Positions 1-9,229 of a stretch of DNA of 64,000 nt are shown here, piece after piece. Each line of letters starts with the position of its first letter. Positions within the stretch are counted from its first letter, which is position 1. The notes under the pieces are model-generated. The model saw only the letters and a list, made by a program, of their open reading frames with translations, made no database searches and was not told the origin of the DNA. This DNA is from Candidatus Bathyarchaeota archaeon (GTDB taxonomy: Archaea; Thermoproteota; Bathyarchaeia; Bathyarchaeales; Bathycorpusculaceae), in the NCBI GenBank assembly GCA_026014735.1, contig JAOZHT010000001.1:992001-1056000 (forward strand), in the 5' to 3' direction. Both the position numbers and the translations under genes were made by a program.

Positions 1-2
1 AT

Positions 3-971
3 TTAGGCAGCGCGGACTCTGCACGCCTGAACATGGAGTACTATGAGCTATGCAACCCCGTCTTTGCCGTGCAGGGCGACAACATCTTTGATTTACAGGT
101 CAAAAAACTCTTTGATTTTCACAGGGAAAAAGAAGCCTGCCTCACCATTGTGCTGCGGGAGGTCGATAACGTGGAGGGCTTTGGCATCGCGGACCTTGAC
201 AAGGACGGGCGAATTATGCGTTTCGTCGAGAAACCATTGCCTAAAGATGCCCCCAGTAACCTTGCTAACACGGGGCTGTATGTGATTTCGCCGGAAGTGA
301 AAAAAATCTTCAAAGAGAAGGGCGTGCAGCAAATCATCAAAGAAAAGAACCGCCTGGACTTCGGCTACGACTTCATCCCCTACGTTATCGAGTCGGGGCG
401 TCCAGTGTACGGCTACACGCTTAAGGGCAGCTGGTTTGATGTGGGTACACCTAAGAATTATTTGGAAGCCATGAAGAACCTGCTGCATGGCGGCTTCTCG
501 ACGCTTCAGGATTTCGGCGGCAGATTAAGCGGTGAGGGCATGGTTTGGGTTCAGGGTGAAAGCAACGACTCCGAGAAGCGTCGCCAGGAAATCATAAATA
601 AGATTAAGCAGGGCAAGATTGAGATTGAAGGCGCCGTGTTGATTGGGCGGCACTGCGAAATCGAGGATGGCGTACGCATCGTAAACAGCTGCATCGATAA
701 TTTCACGCGGATCGGCAAGAACGCGGTTATCAGTAACTCAGCGATCATGGACCGAGTCACGATTGGCGACAACGCGGAGGTGCATGACAGCATCATCGGG
801 CGTCATGTTGCAATAAATAGTTCCTGCCGCTGCCCCACAAGGGTTTCGGCGGTCAGCGTTATAGCAGATGATGTCACCTTGGAGGAAGGCTGTAACTTGA
901 CGGCGTCAAAGGTGTATCCGCATCAGCGCATCCGAGGCGAATTCCAGAACCAAACCGTAATCGCAAACTAA
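3..971 (+). CDS. Sugar-1-phosphate nucleotidyltransferase with left-handed beta-helix tail, 5' truncated
   Basis: The frame is open to the left edge of the window, so the N-terminus with the GxGTRL-type nucleotide loop lies outside it. What remains is the second half of the Rossmann-like catalytic domain: a GDN stretch that normally binds the sugar nucleotide and metal, VEKP, NTGLYV and WFDVGTPKNYLEA, all typical of glucose-1-phosphate or mannose-1-phosphate nucleotidyltransferases. From about residue 200 of the visible part the protein has hexapeptide-type repeats (AVLIGRHCEIEDGVRI, SCIDNFTRIGKNAVI) that form a left-handed beta-helix, as in GlmU-like and GDP-mannose pyrophosphorylase-like archaeal enzymes. 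It would make an activated sugar for glycan or glycolipid synthesis in the cytoplasm. The sugar and nucleotide cannot be decided without the N-terminus. It converges on and overlaps endA by 4 bases. Confidence 0.85.
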   Translation, partial: LGSADSARLNMEYYELCNPVFAVQGDNIFDLQVKKLFDFHREKEACLTIVLREVDNVEGFGIADLDKDGRIMRFVEKPLPKDAPSNLANTGLYVISPEVKKIFKEKGVQQIIKEKNRLDFGYDFIPYVIESGRPVYGYTLKGSWFDVGTPKNYLEAMKNLLHGGFSTLQDFGGRLSGEGMVWVQGESNDSEKRRQEIINKIKQGKIEIEGAVLIGRHCEIEDGVRIVNSCIDNFTRIGKNAVISNSAIMDRVTIGDNAEVHDSIIGRHVAINSSCRCPTRVSAVSVIADDVTLEEGCNLTASKVYPHQRIRGEFQNQTVIAN

Positions 972-1522
972 GCCTTAAACCACTTAAACATCAGATACTG
1001 AATCCGCTTCGAGGACAAGTCAGGCACCGCGATGATGAAGCGTTTACGCACAGTCGTGGCTAAGCGCCCGTTCTTGACGATTTCTGTAGCGGATATGTCG
1101 CTTCCCGCCCGCTTAACCGTCACCATGTAGGGCGCATGCTCAACGCCTGGGCCATACTTGTAAACGGCGAAGTCCACGCCGAATTTGATGCCGGGCGTCA
1201 CAATTAAGCCGCTGTCGCGCAAATCATGATAAACCGCATATTTCTCTTCGAATTCATCGTAGAGCTGCTTGGCTTTCTGCCGCAGCTTTTCGAGGCTCAC
1301 TTCGGCTCCAGTGGGGTTTTCGTAGATTTCGATTTTCTCGGTCTCCGCCAAGTAAAGCCCCTCCATAAGGTCCAAAACCAGCGGCACGTCGAATTCGGGG
1401 ATTTTAGGTTTAGGGATACCGACGGGTTTGCCGTAGTAGGCGGTTTTGTAGAGGTCAGAGCCTTCGGTGGAGTTCCATACGACAAGGAAGTTTTCGAGGA
1501 GTTCCACTTTGATTTTTGCCAT
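968..1522 (-). CDS. endA: tRNA-splicing endonuclease, catalytic subunit
   Basis: This 184-residue protein matches the archaeal tRNA-intron endonuclease family, which cuts pre-tRNA at bulge-helix-bulge motifs. The C-terminal catalytic domain keeps all three residues expected of the active site: Tyr121 (FAVYKYGPG), His129 (VEHAPYMV) and Lys160 (VRKRFIIAVP). Residues 1-75 correspond to the N-terminal structural domain. The length is that of a single-unit subunit rather than the fused two-unit type. A second, related gene at 14165-14725 lacks the catalytic His, which fits the two-subunit (alpha-beta)2 enzyme known from Crenarchaeota. The gene lies 9 bases downstream of the DUF47 gene in the same direction, probably in one transcript with it. 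Start is ATG at 1522. Confidence 0.93.
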   Translation of the reverse strand: MAKIKVELLENFLVVWNSTEGSDLYKTAYYGKPVGIPKPKIPEFDVPLVLDLMEGLYLAETEKIEIYENPTGAEVSLEKLRQKAKQLYDEFEEKYAVYHDLRDSGLIVTPGIKFGVDFAVYKYGPGVEHAPYMVTVKRAGSDISATEIVKNGRLATTVRKRFIIAVPDLSSKRIQYLMFKWFKA

Positions 1523-1531
1523 TGAAGGCGC

Positions 1532-2191
1532 CTACATGATGAAGGAAACCAGTCGTGCAGCATCCGCGGCGTCCTCGGCTTTGTCAGCGGAGTTCTCCAG
1601 CAACTGCAGAACGTCGCGTAGCAGGAGCAATGCAGGGATATCGATTTTGCTGGCAAGCACCTTTATGGTTAAGGCTCGGTACTGGTCGTCCACGATGCGC
1701 TCGGCGATTTCGACGTCTTTGGCGCGTTCCAGGGTTTTTTGGCTGCCGTAGTTGAGCACCATCATGGTTTCCCGGAGCTTCAGAACGGAGTCGAGTACTG
1801 CCAGGGAGAGTTTAAGGAGGTCTTTTTTGACTTCTGGTGGTATAGCCCAGTTGTGCTCCATGATTTCTACAAGGTAATATGCTATGCCCTCGCTGAAGTC
1901 AGCGATTTCGCTTGAAAGATTGGTGAATCGGAGGAAGTCTTCGCGGGCGTAGAGGATAGCGCCGATTTCGGCGAGTTCCTGGCTTACCATGCGCCGGGCT
2001 TTCACCACTTCTTCTTCGCCTGCTTTGATTTCGCTGAACAGTTTACGGACGCTTTCTTTGTCTCCGCTTGCGAAATACTCGACGAGTTGAGGGATTTTCC
2101 TTGACACGTCAACTACTTTGCGTAGGTTGTCTTGGCAGGCGTTTAATGCTCTGCGCTTAACACGTTCTTCTGTTTCTGATGGAAGTACCAA
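1532..2191 (-). CDS. PhoU-like DUF47 family protein
   Basis: The 219-residue protein is almost entirely helical and matches the DUF47/TIGR00153 family of PhoU-like proteins, with regularly spaced acidic helices (for example the final LENSADKAEDAADAARL helix). Family members often sit beside Pit-type phosphate transporters and are thought to control phosphate uptake through metal-bridged helical bundles. No transporter gene is adjacent here; the neighbours are glyS upstream and endA downstream on the same strand. The start is read as TTG at 2191, preceded by a GGGGGA ribosome-binding sequence; no ATG is better placed. Function beyond family membership is inference. Confidence 0.8.
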   Translation of the reverse strand: MVLPSETEERVKRRALNACQDNLRKVVDVSRKIPQLVEYFASGDKESVRKLFSEIKAGEEEVVKARRMVSQELAEIGAILYAREDFLRFTNLSSEIADFSEGIAYYLVEIMEHNWAIPPEVKKDLLKLSLAVLDSVLKLRETMMVLNYGSQKTLERAKDVEIAERIVDDQYRALTIKVLASKIDIPALLLLRDVLQLLENSADKAEDAADAARLVSFIM

Positions 2192-2266
2192 TAACTTTCC
2201 CCCGCTCTAACAGTCCCAGATTTATACCATGTAAGGTTGCACTTGTTCATTAAAAAAGGTAGCTGC

Positions 2267-4039
2267 TCAAGTTTTTATTTGGCTCCCTAAGTCCTCGAAA
2301 TTTGCTTTGCACTCAAAGTATCGGTGAAGCAGCGATGGCAAATCAGCGACTGGGGTGCGGACTTGCTGCCAGCTGTCGCGGTCGCGGATCGTAACGGTGC
2401 CCTTCTCGAGCGTATCATAGTCTATAGTTATGCCCAGCTGAACGCCTGCTTCGTCTGCGCGGGCGTAGCGTCTGCCTATGCTGCCGGTTTCGTCGTAGTC
2501 AGTCATGAAGCCCTCGCAGGCCAGTTGACGCTGGATTTCGCGGGCTTTACAGTCTAAACCGTCTTTGCCCATCAGTGGGTAAATGCCGACTTGGATGGGT
2601 GCTATGCTGCGGGGGAAACTCATCACGACACGGTCATCTTTAAGGCCATACGCATATTCTAAGGCGATGTAGAAGAGGCGGTCGCAGCCAAAACTGGGCT
2701 CCACCACATGGGGCACAAAGCGTTTGCCACGCACCGTGGTTTTCTGCATGCCGATTTCCAGGTGCTCAGCGAAAACCTGGTAGCCCTCCACCATGACGCT
2801 GCCCTTCTCGCGAAGTTCATCGGCGATTTGCTGCGCAGGGACTTTGGCGATTGCCGCCGCAACTTTGCCTGCTTCACCCTTAAAGACGGGTCCCAGCTTA
2901 GCCAAAATAGGCTTCACCGTAAGTTCTTCGGTTTCCACTGGGTTTTTGAATTCCTTGTAAACAGTCATGTCTACGCCGCTGGCTTTCATGTGGCAGGACA
3001 GGTCAAAATCGGTGCGGTACGCGTGGCCTGAAACCTCAACCCAGCCCCAGCGATCAACGAGGACTTCCTGGTCGAAGCTTTGGCTGCTGTAGTGGGCTTT
3101 CTCCCATGTGAGTTTCTCTAGGAACCGCTGCTTCTCCGCGGGGACACCAAGCTCAGTGAGGAGCCGTTTTGCCTGCGCCATAAAGAAGGCTTGCCATTCA
3201 CTGCGGATAACGCCCTTGTCGAGTGCCTCCCGCACGGTGAAGAGCGTGACGTCCTCGCATTCCTTGAGCCGCGTGTCACAGAGCAGAATAGGCAGCACCT
3301 CGTCTTGGACTTCGCAGAGGCGGTCGCATGTGGCTTCTTCTGGGTCAAAGAAGAACTCAAGGTCAGCAATCGTGAATTCTCTTAGGCGAATCAGGCCTTG
3401 CCGCGGCGAAATCTCGTTTCGCAGTGCCTTGCCGATGTTGATGCAGCCAAACGGCAGCTTCTCGCGGGCAACGTTGTAGAGGCGGTTGAACTCCACAAAG
3501 ATGTTCTGTGCCGCTTCGGGTCTGCCGTAGCCTACTGAGCCCGCGTAGGGGCCGATGGTGGTTTCGAACATGGTGAGGTAACGTGTGGGTTCGCCGAAGG
3601 TGCCTTTGCAGTCGGGGCAGACGATTTCGTGATGCACCAGTTCCTCATTGATTTCTTCAAGGCTCATTTTTTCTGCTTCGGCGCTGCTGATGCCCTTGTC
3701 TTCGAGCAAATGATCCGCGCGGAAGCGTGTGTGGCATTTCTGGCACTCCACCATGGGCTCCTTGAAATGCGCCACGTGCCCCGACGCCTCAAAAACCTTG
3801 GCGGGGGTGATAACTGAGGATTCCATCTCGAAGATACCGATTTTTTTGACAAAAAGCTCCCGCAGCCTCGCCTCCACGTTCTGTTTGAGGCGTGCGCCGA
3901 GGGGGCCGTAAGTGACAAAGCCGCCGCTGCCGCCATAGATTTCAAAGCTGCTCCAGAAGAAGCCGCGGCGCTTAGCGAGTTCGTTGACTGCGACGAATTT
4001 ATCGCACACTGGTTTGCTACATTTAACTTCGCTGCTCAA
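2267..4039 (-). CDS. glyS: Glycyl-tRNA synthetase (alpha2, class II)
   Basis: This 590-residue class II synthetase charges tRNA-Gly. The N-terminal catalytic part contains RGFFWSSFEIYGGSGGFVTYGPLG, typical of the eukaryotic/archaeal alpha2 GlyRS, and a zinc-type Cys cluster CQKCHTRFRADH with a partner CPDCKGTFGEP. Motif 2 is RNEISPRQGLIRLREFT and motif 3 lies in the VVEPSFGCDRLFYIALE region. The last 110 residues form the anticodon-binding domain (PIQVGIYPLMGKDG to the end). The length is usual for the family. The start is read as TTG at 4039 because the upstream ATG is in another frame. An AT-rich, 285-base gene-free stretch separates it from the divergent gene at 4325. Confidence 0.97.
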   Translation of the reverse strand: MSSEVKCSKPVCDKFVAVNELAKRRGFFWSSFEIYGGSGGFVTYGPLGARLKQNVEARLRELFVKKIGIFEMESSVITPAKVFEASGHVAHFKEPMVECQKCHTRFRADHLLEDKGISSAEAEKMSLEEINEELVHHEIVCPDCKGTFGEPTRYLTMFETTIGPYAGSVGYGRPEAAQNIFVEFNRLYNVAREKLPFGCINIGKALRNEISPRQGLIRLREFTIADLEFFFDPEEATCDRLCEVQDEVLPILLCDTRLKECEDVTLFTVREALDKGVIRSEWQAFFMAQAKRLLTELGVPAEKQRFLEKLTWEKAHYSSQSFDQEVLVDRWGWVEVSGHAYRTDFDLSCHMKASGVDMTVYKEFKNPVETEELTVKPILAKLGPVFKGEAGKVAAAIAKVPAQQIADELREKGSVMVEGYQVFAEHLEIGMQKTTVRGKRFVPHVVEPSFGCDRLFYIALEYAYGLKDDRVVMSFPRSIAPIQVGIYPLMGKDGLDCKAREIQRQLACEGFMTDYDETGSIGRRYARADEAGVQLGITIDYDTLEKGTVTIRDRDSWQQVRTPVADLPSLLHRYFECKANFEDLGSQIKT

Positions 4040-4324
4040 AGCACATTACCTGTTTTATCAACTTAGAAAGGATTAACAATTAAAACATTACCGTTTAAAA
4101 TTAACTTACTATTGTCTCGTTGTTTAAGGTGAGACATGATCTTTATGAGGGGTCACCCCTATTCTTGGTTATATTGAGTATTGTACATACTTACAGTTTT
4201 AATAATGGTCGATTATGCAGGTAAATGTTGATAAAGTTTAGGCGAAAGCAATAATATACTTCTCTAATTAATAATCCAAAATTTCTTAAGTAATCAAGCA
4301 GTAAGTATCCAAAATGGTGCTGAC

Positions 4325-6688
4325 TTGCCTGCATACTCACAAATTAAAATCGAACGTTTAAAAAGAAAAGTCTCGCCATACCTTCAAAAAGCTAAGGATC
4401 TTTATGAAAGTGGTCATTTCGAAGCTGCGGAAAGAGAAATCAGACACGCCAAAAAAGAATTGTCGAAGGAGAATGCCGCACCTCCAATATTAATGATTCA
4501 TATTGCAAAGCTCTTAAATAATATAGGTAATGGTTACACTCAGTCAGAAAAGTTTGAAGAATCTTTTAACTGCCTCTCGAAAGCGTTTGAACTCATGTTA
4601 ACTTATAAAGCAAGCACACAAAACATACGACTCACGTTTAGCAATTTAATTAACCCTGCCTTATTCTGTTGTGAATTTGATTACTTAAAGGACAAAATTA
4701 AGTATCTTTCTGAAATACCAATGCCTAAAGAGTTTAAGGATTTATTATTACGGACAAGCAAATCTATAAAAAATTTGGAAAATAATGAACCTGATGTTAA
4801 AATCACTCCTCCAGAATGTTGCGGTTCACAATCGACTAAAAGACTTTGTGATTACATTTACATGCCTAACGCTTTGGAAAGAGTGCCTGTTCAATTGGGA
4901 ATCGACTTGTCCCTTTTTGATCATCAAACACTCTCTTGTTCGATTTCAATTGAACCCGATAAAGGCGTGAAGATTTCCGATGTTTATAAAACAGATAGTT
5001 GGAAAAAATTCGGTCTTTCCGAAGCTAAGCAGAAAAAGCAGTTCACACCCAACTTAGTTTTGTTCTTGTCAGAAAATGGGCATATTCCTATGAACTCCAT
5101 TAAAGTAAAAAACCAATTTGGACAATCAGTTGATTTTGACTTTAAAGAGGTGTTTGCTGAGGTCACAATTCCTTCGTCATATCCCCGTTTCGGGGGTACA
5201 TTCGGAAGAAAAAGAAGAATACCAAAATTAAAATCTTTTAAATATTTTAGAGGCAAGGCTGGCATTATTGAATGGGAATTAAAGAGCGAGCCTTATTGTG
5301 TAGAATTAAAAGTTAAGAATCTTGAAAAAGTCAAGTCTCCCAGTTGCACATTTTCTATTGCATTAGGCTTTTTAACGCCCTTTAAAACAGTTAACCTTAG
5401 GAATAGCAGTCTCAACATTTCCGAAAAGTTGAAATTAACCGCTTGTTCACAGAAAAGGATACCATACTTCAATGATCAAAAAGAACCAGGTGCTTTCTTT
5501 TCTGTCAGTTTGCCCATTTCTTTATCAGCTAAACAATTTGTAGAAGGTTGGGTACCAAAAAAGATAAGCGGAACCAGTAAATTTGAAATAACAAATCCTT
5601 CAGAAACCATTTACCCTGATTACTCCATTTTTGGTTTGCTTTTAAACTACATTATCATACCTGGAAATAAATCAATCTCAATTACGGAATGGGAGCAACC
5701 AATCCCGACTGGGTTAGCTCACTTTATAATGGATAAGCAATTTGGTTTTCCACCTTTATGTGCATATACCATAGCTAATAACTCTGAGAAAGAGATCATC
5801 ACTGAAATGACAACGGAAATAGAGGGATTTTCCAACAGACAAGAAGATATCAAGCAAGTGCTCCCTTATTCAATAGGAAATATCAACCACACACCCCTGC
5901 TTAATAAGAATGCTATGAAGCTTAGAGACACAAGCCCTGCATCTTTGAAGGCGGCCGTAAGTATAAACGGCAACATTGCACTAAAAAATACTTTTCAAGT
6001 TCAAATGCTTGCTCCGGAAACTATGATTTGGGAGATTCTTAATCCCTTTACCCAAGAAGTTTATAATCTACATGATTTCATTGCAGCATGGGTTACGCCA
6101 CATTGCATGGAAGTTGAAAAGCTAGTTGCTAGAGCAAAGGAAAAACATCCACAGAAACAACTGTTTGGTTATAGTGGTAATTCTCTTCAAGCGGTTGGTA
6201 ATTTATATTCTCAATGTGAAGCCATTTTTTTAGCAGTTAAAGAGACAGGTATTACTTATGTTAATGCATCAAATTGTTTTGGGTGGAATGAACCCTATGC
6301 ATACCAACGTGTAAAACTGCCTACAACTACCCTTATTAGTAGATCAGCTGACTGCATAGATGGTACAGTTCTATTCGCTAGTTTATTAGAGCACGTTGGA
6401 ATCCAGCCAATAATAATACTTCTTCCGAATCATGCTTTGGTAGGCTGGAAAAAAGTAAAGGATTCTATGGATTTTGAGTTCCTTGAGACAACAGTTATTC
6501 CGTCTTGTGATTTTAAGAACGCAATAGAAGCTGCAAAGAAAAGAATCGAGGCAACTCTAGACTACTTTCGAGAAACACATCAACCAATTAGACCCAACTT
6601 GACATTCAATGAAGCGGTGGAAATGCTATATATCCGTATTATAGATGTCGCCAAGATGCGAGAAAAAAAGGTTTTCCCTAGAAGCTAA
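4325..6688 (+). CDS. AT-rich TPR and transglutaminase-like protein, probably foreign
   Basis: This 787-residue protein stands out by much lower G+C and Lys/Asn-rich composition than its neighbours. Residues 1-165 look like TPR-type paired helices (AKDLYESGHFEAAEREI; FEESFNCLSKAFELM). The middle 450 residues are beta-rich and unfamiliar. The C-terminal 170 residues resemble a transglutaminase-like cysteine protease fold: Cys677 in SADCIDGTVLFASLLEHVG and His703 in LPNHALVGWKK are the likely catalytic pair, and an acidic residue near 720 could be the third member. No signal peptide or membrane segment is visible, so it is probably cytoplasmic. The start is read as TTG with no clear ribosome-binding site. 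Similar catalytic modules occur in large accessory and defence-related proteins, but no partner gene is adjacent. Role unknown. Confidence 0.75.
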   Translation: MPAYSQIKIERLKRKVSPYLQKAKDLYESGHFEAAEREIRHAKKELSKENAAPPILMIHIAKLLNNIGNGYTQSEKFEESFNCLSKAFELMLTYKASTQNIRLTFSNLINPALFCCEFDYLKDKIKYLSEIPMPKEFKDLLLRTSKSIKNLENNEPDVKITPPECCGSQSTKRLCDYIYMPNALERVPVQLGIDLSLFDHQTLSCSISIEPDKGVKISDVYKTDSWKKFGLSEAKQKKQFTPNLVLFLSENGHIPMNSIKVKNQFGQSVDFDFKEVFAEVTIPSSYPRFGGTFGRKRRIPKLKSFKYFRGKAGIIEWELKSEPYCVELKVKNLEKVKSPSCTFSIALGFLTPFKTVNLRNSSLNISEKLKLTACSQKRIPYFNDQKEPGAFFSVSLPISLSAKQFVEGWVPKKISGTSKFEITNPSETIYPDYSIFGLLLNYIIIPGNKSISITEWEQPIPTGLAHFIMDKQFGFPPLCAYTIANNSEKEIITEMTTEIEGFSNRQEDIKQVLPYSIGNINHTPLLNKNAMKLRDTSPASLKAAVSINGNIALKNTFQVQMLAPETMIWEILNPFTQEVYNLHDFIAAWVTPHCMEVEKLVARAKEKHPQKQLFGYSGNSLQAVGNLYSQCEAIFLAVKETGITYVNASNCFGWNEPYAYQRVKLPTTTLISRSADCIDGTVLFASLLEHVGIQPIIILLPNHALVGWKKVKDSMDFEFLETTVIPSCDFKNAIEAAKKRIEATLDYFRETHQPIRPNLTFNEAVEMLYIRIIDVAKMREKKVFPRS

Positions 6689-6755
6689 GAAGCAAAAAAG
6701 GTTTATCAGCTCTTTTTGCAATTTCAAGAAAGATTTCAGCCAAGAAATCGCTTTT

Positions 6756-7469
6756 CTATCTTAGGTAGTTTATGTTTATGTTTGGTGTGGCTGCCAACGC
6801 GGGTTTTGCCAGTAGCTCTACGAAGCGGAAGCCTTTGGTGGGGTGATACAGGTTGGCGGATGCGCTTCCCCGCACAATCCATGCCGTGTCCAAGCCCATT
6901 TCGGTTCCCGCCGCCGCATAAACCAGCTCGCCCTCGGGGATTGCGCCTGCGTCGGTTGCCATCAAAACCGCCTCCATGCACACCAGTGTTCCCGGCGAAA
7001 TAAGCTCAAGCGTCTTGGCGGCGATGTCAAGAGGCGTTGTTGTGCGCAAATGGATGCGCATCGAGAAGCTTGGCCCAAAAAACGGTATGGTGCCGCGGAT
7101 GATGGGCACGCCTAGCGCGTCGAGTTTTGCCTTGTTTTCTTCGGTGACGCTTAGCGGGACGCGTTCGAGGCGGCGTTTCTGCCATTCTTCGCGGCGGGCT
7201 TTGAGTTCGGGGATTTTGTCGAATAAGTCGGCGTTTTGGGGGTTGACTTCCCAGAACATACCCTGCGGGCAGGTGACGCATATGATTTTGCGGTTTTTTA
7301 TTTGCTCGGCGGCGCGGACGGCGCTGTCGCCCGTCACGGACGCTACTACCAAAAACTCAAGCGGTTGTGGTGCATCCTGTAGGATAGTTAGGGTTTGGTC
7401 TGTGTTTACGGGTCCAGGTCGCTCAAATACCTTCAAGATAGCCATCTCTACAGCGTGATATAGAAGCAT
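6756..7469 (-). CDS. Pyruvate kinase C-terminal alpha/beta domain-like protein
   Basis: The 237-residue protein resembles the stand-alone archaeal proteins related to the regulatory C-terminal domain of pyruvate kinase. Visible hallmarks are EFLVVASVTGDSAVRAAE near residue 37, IICVTCPQGMF near 61, and the glycine-rich IPEGELVYAAAGTEMGLDTAW near 175. There is no catalytic TIM barrel, so it cannot be a pyruvate kinase. The role of the family is not established; small-molecule binding is a reasonable guess. Two starts are possible, at 7469 or at the internal ATG at 7445 (MAILKVF), which looks the more natural protein start. It is convergent with the gene at 4325 and divergent from the membrane protein at 7593. 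Confidence 0.75.
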   Translation of the reverse strand: MLLYHAVEMAILKVFERPGPVNTDQTLTILQDAPQPLEFLVVASVTGDSAVRAAEQIKNRKIICVTCPQGMFWEVNPQNADLFDKIPELKARREEWQKRRLERVPLSVTEENKAKLDALGVPIIRGTIPFFGPSFSMRIHLRTTTPLDIAAKTLELISPGTLVCMEAVLMATDAGAIPEGELVYAAAGTEMGLDTAWIVRGSASANLYHPTKGFRFVELLAKPALAATPNININYLR

Positions 7470-7592
7470 CTTGATTTAAAAGCTATTCAAGTCATCGCTT
7501 GAGCAATTAATGGTGCTGCCAGCATGTTTCTTTACTGTTTGAGCATAGATGGGATTTAAAAAGATGAAACGTACTTTTGGCAGGATAGCACT

Positions 7593-8315
7593 ATGTTTAG
7601 TAATCCTGAAAAAAGAACCGCAGTTATTTGGCTGTGCGCTTCGGTTGTGTGCTTAATACTGATTTTCTTTCCGGGCTTAGTAGGTATTGATGGATTTGAC
7701 GGCGGCTTCGCTATTTCATTTGTCTGTTTATTCTTGGCGGTTTCTGGTCTTTTTGTATCTGCATTATTTTTTGATCACGCGGGCAAACTTGATAGGTTAT
7801 TATTCGGTGAAGGCCTGATAGCGCATTGGGTTTATGACCGGCAAGAGTGGGAACGCTTTGCCAAAATAGACCACGTTGAAGATAAGGCTGAAAAAAGAGG
7901 GCTTTTTCTTGTGGTAGCAGCGTTTGCATTGTTTTTCGGGTTTTTATTCTGGATATTAGACTCCGATGCTGGATTCATAGTGTTCTTGGCAATGCTGGGG
8001 CTGACTGGATTAGTCGGGGTTGTTTGGCAGCTGTCATCTTGGAGCGGACTAAATCATAATCTAGCTGGAACACCTGAAACCTACGTCAGCAAAGACGCAC
8101 TCTACCTTAATCGCAGGCTCTACGTTTTCCACGACTTCTTAACTAAACTTGATAAAGTTTCTATAAGCGAAAAAAACGGCTGCTTATTCTTGGTATTTAG
8201 ATACTCCGCGCTCAGTAGGACAGGTACTACTGGGTATTCCACCCGAGTTTTGGTGCCTTCCGGTCCGGGACAAAAAGAAGTAGCCGAGCAAGTGATGAAG
8301 CAGATAAAGGGCTAA
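7593..8315 (+). CDS. Membrane protein of unknown function, four predicted segments
   Basis: I do not recognise a family. The 240-residue product has two hydrophobic segments near residues 10-30 and 40-62, a polar stretch, two more near 105-125 and 128-148, and a soluble C-terminal domain of about 85 residues. That tail alternates beta-type sequence (DALYLNRRLYVF, KVSISEKNGCLFLVFRY) and resembles PH-like domains that follow membrane helices in other prokaryotic proteins. It begins with ATG and ends about 30 bases before the dispersed repeat at 8346. Confidence 0.7.
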   Translation: MFSNPEKRTAVIWLCASVVCLILIFFPGLVGIDGFDGGFAISFVCLFLAVSGLFVSALFFDHAGKLDRLLFGEGLIAHWVYDRQEWERFAKIDHVEDKAEKRGLFLVVAAFALFFGFLFWILDSDAGFIVFLAMLGLTGLVGVVWQLSSWSGLNHNLAGTPETYVSKDALYLNRRLYVFHDFLTKLDKVSISEKNGCLFLVFRYSALSRTGTTGYSTRVLVPSGPGQKEVAEQVMKQIKG

Positions 8316-8345
8316 TCAGCCGTTCTTTCTCTCAAAACGCTGCGA

Positions 8346-8470
8346 TTCTGCTTGTAGAATCCACAAACAGTTTTCAGTTTGCCCTAAGGCCATTTGCCAA
8401 AAAACGTTGTTTTCCATAAACCGGGTGAGTTTGGGGATAAATAGAGTCCCTGCTAAAAAGAAAAACAAAG
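8346..8470 (+). repeat. Dispersed intergenic repeat, copy 1 (diverged)
   Basis: This roughly 125-bp stretch aligns along its whole length with copies at 25583-25714 (+) and 50565-50697 (-). Shared blocks in order are TTCTGCTTGT, CCACAA, a TTTGC/TTTTC block, GCCNTAAGGCC, CCAAAAAACGTTGTTTT, ATAANCCG and a purine-rich block followed by GTCCC. It is the least conserved copy and has lost the terminal stem that pairs GTTGTTG with CAACAAC in the other two. It is noncoding in all frames. Confidence 0.7.
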
Positions 8471-8603
8471 ATCGACCGGCTTTTTATAAGGGGAGGGAGG
8501 TGGTGGTGGAGCAAAAGACGTTTGGGGTATAGGGAAGCGTCAGCTGAATCTACACTTCGTCTCGGTTTAGGAGCAAATGCACAGTTCCTAGACCTATAAC
8601 GCT

Positions 8604-8656
8604 GCAGATGCCTAACCTGTCAATGGGTGTGTTTACATCTGCTGGGTTTTTTGGTT
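8604..8656 (+). other. Hairpin followed by a T run in a 460-base gene-free region
   Basis: GCAGATG (8604-8610) pairs with CATCTGC (8636-8642), leaving a 25-base loop, and a run of six T follows. This could be the 3' end of a small RNA or a transcription terminator. The whole gap 8316-8776 has no credible ORF; it holds the repeat copy, this hairpin and a duplicated promoter-like element. Confidence 0.35.
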
Positions 8657-8671
8657 GCCTAAGCTGCTTTT

Positions 8672-8717
8672 GTTGAGCCTATAAATAGAGGGGGGGTAGA
8701 GCTGGCAGAGCAACAGA
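8672..8717 (+). promoter_or_regulatory. TATA-type promoter element, duplicated at 31799-31844
   Basis: The core TATAAATA box (8681-8688) is followed by a run of seven G and TAGAG. A 28-base block containing all of this is identical in the reverse-strand copy at 31799-31844, and after six variable bases a further ten (GAGCAACAGA) are identical at the same spacing. Transcription would start about 25 bases after the TATA box, inside the conserved GAGCAACAGA, giving a leader of about 65 bases before the flavodoxin gene. Confidence 0.6.
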
Positions 8718-8776
8718 GCCATCAAAGGCGCAGGATATAGGAAGGTTATATTAAGCAAGCAGGCACATTTTCATCT

Positions 8777-9190
8777 ATGAACACCTGTGTTGTATTTTTC
8801 TCCCGCACCGGAAACACCAAACGCTTCGCCCAAGCCATCGCCCAAGCCGCAAACGCAAAGCTGCTTGATTTAGCCCAAATCCAGCCCGATGCCCTATCAA
8901 GCTATGACATGATCATTTTAGGAACCCCCGTGGAGGGAGCAAGCCCCGCCAAGGAAACCGCAGCCTTCATCGCAAACATCCCGCCTGCCCAAAACAGAAA
9001 AGCCATCCTCTTTGCCACTTATCGCGTATTTGGCAACGAACGCTCCATGAAAGCCATCGAGAAAGTCCTCGCTGAGAAGGGCTACGAAACGGTTCTGAAG
9101 GTATCCAAGAAGGGCATGAAACCTGAGCAGCCAGCCGACTTCAATAAAGAAGTAGCGCAGATAAAAGCTGAACTCGAAAAACAAAAATAA
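8777..9190 (+). CDS. Flavodoxin-like FMN protein
   Basis: The 137-residue protein has the flavodoxin fold. SRTGNTKRFA at residues 9-18 is the phosphate-binding loop for FMN, and MIILGTPVEGASP near residue 45 is the first isoalloxazine-contact loop. It is a single-domain cytoplasmic electron carrier, shorter than NAD(P)H:quinone oxidoreductases of the WrbA type. It has its own likely promoter at 8672-8717, the same element that occurs at 31.8 kb. The small Cys-rich gene at 9230 converges on it. Confidence 0.88.
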   Translation: MNTCVVFFSRTGNTKRFAQAIAQAANAKLLDLAQIQPDALSSYDMIILGTPVEGASPAKETAAFIANIPPAQNRKAILFATYRVFGNERSMKAIEKVLAEKGYETVLKVSKKGMKPEQPADFNKEVAQIKAELEKQK

Positions 9191-9229
9191 AAATGCAGAA
9201 AAAAAGTCTGCGAATGAAAAACTACTGAT

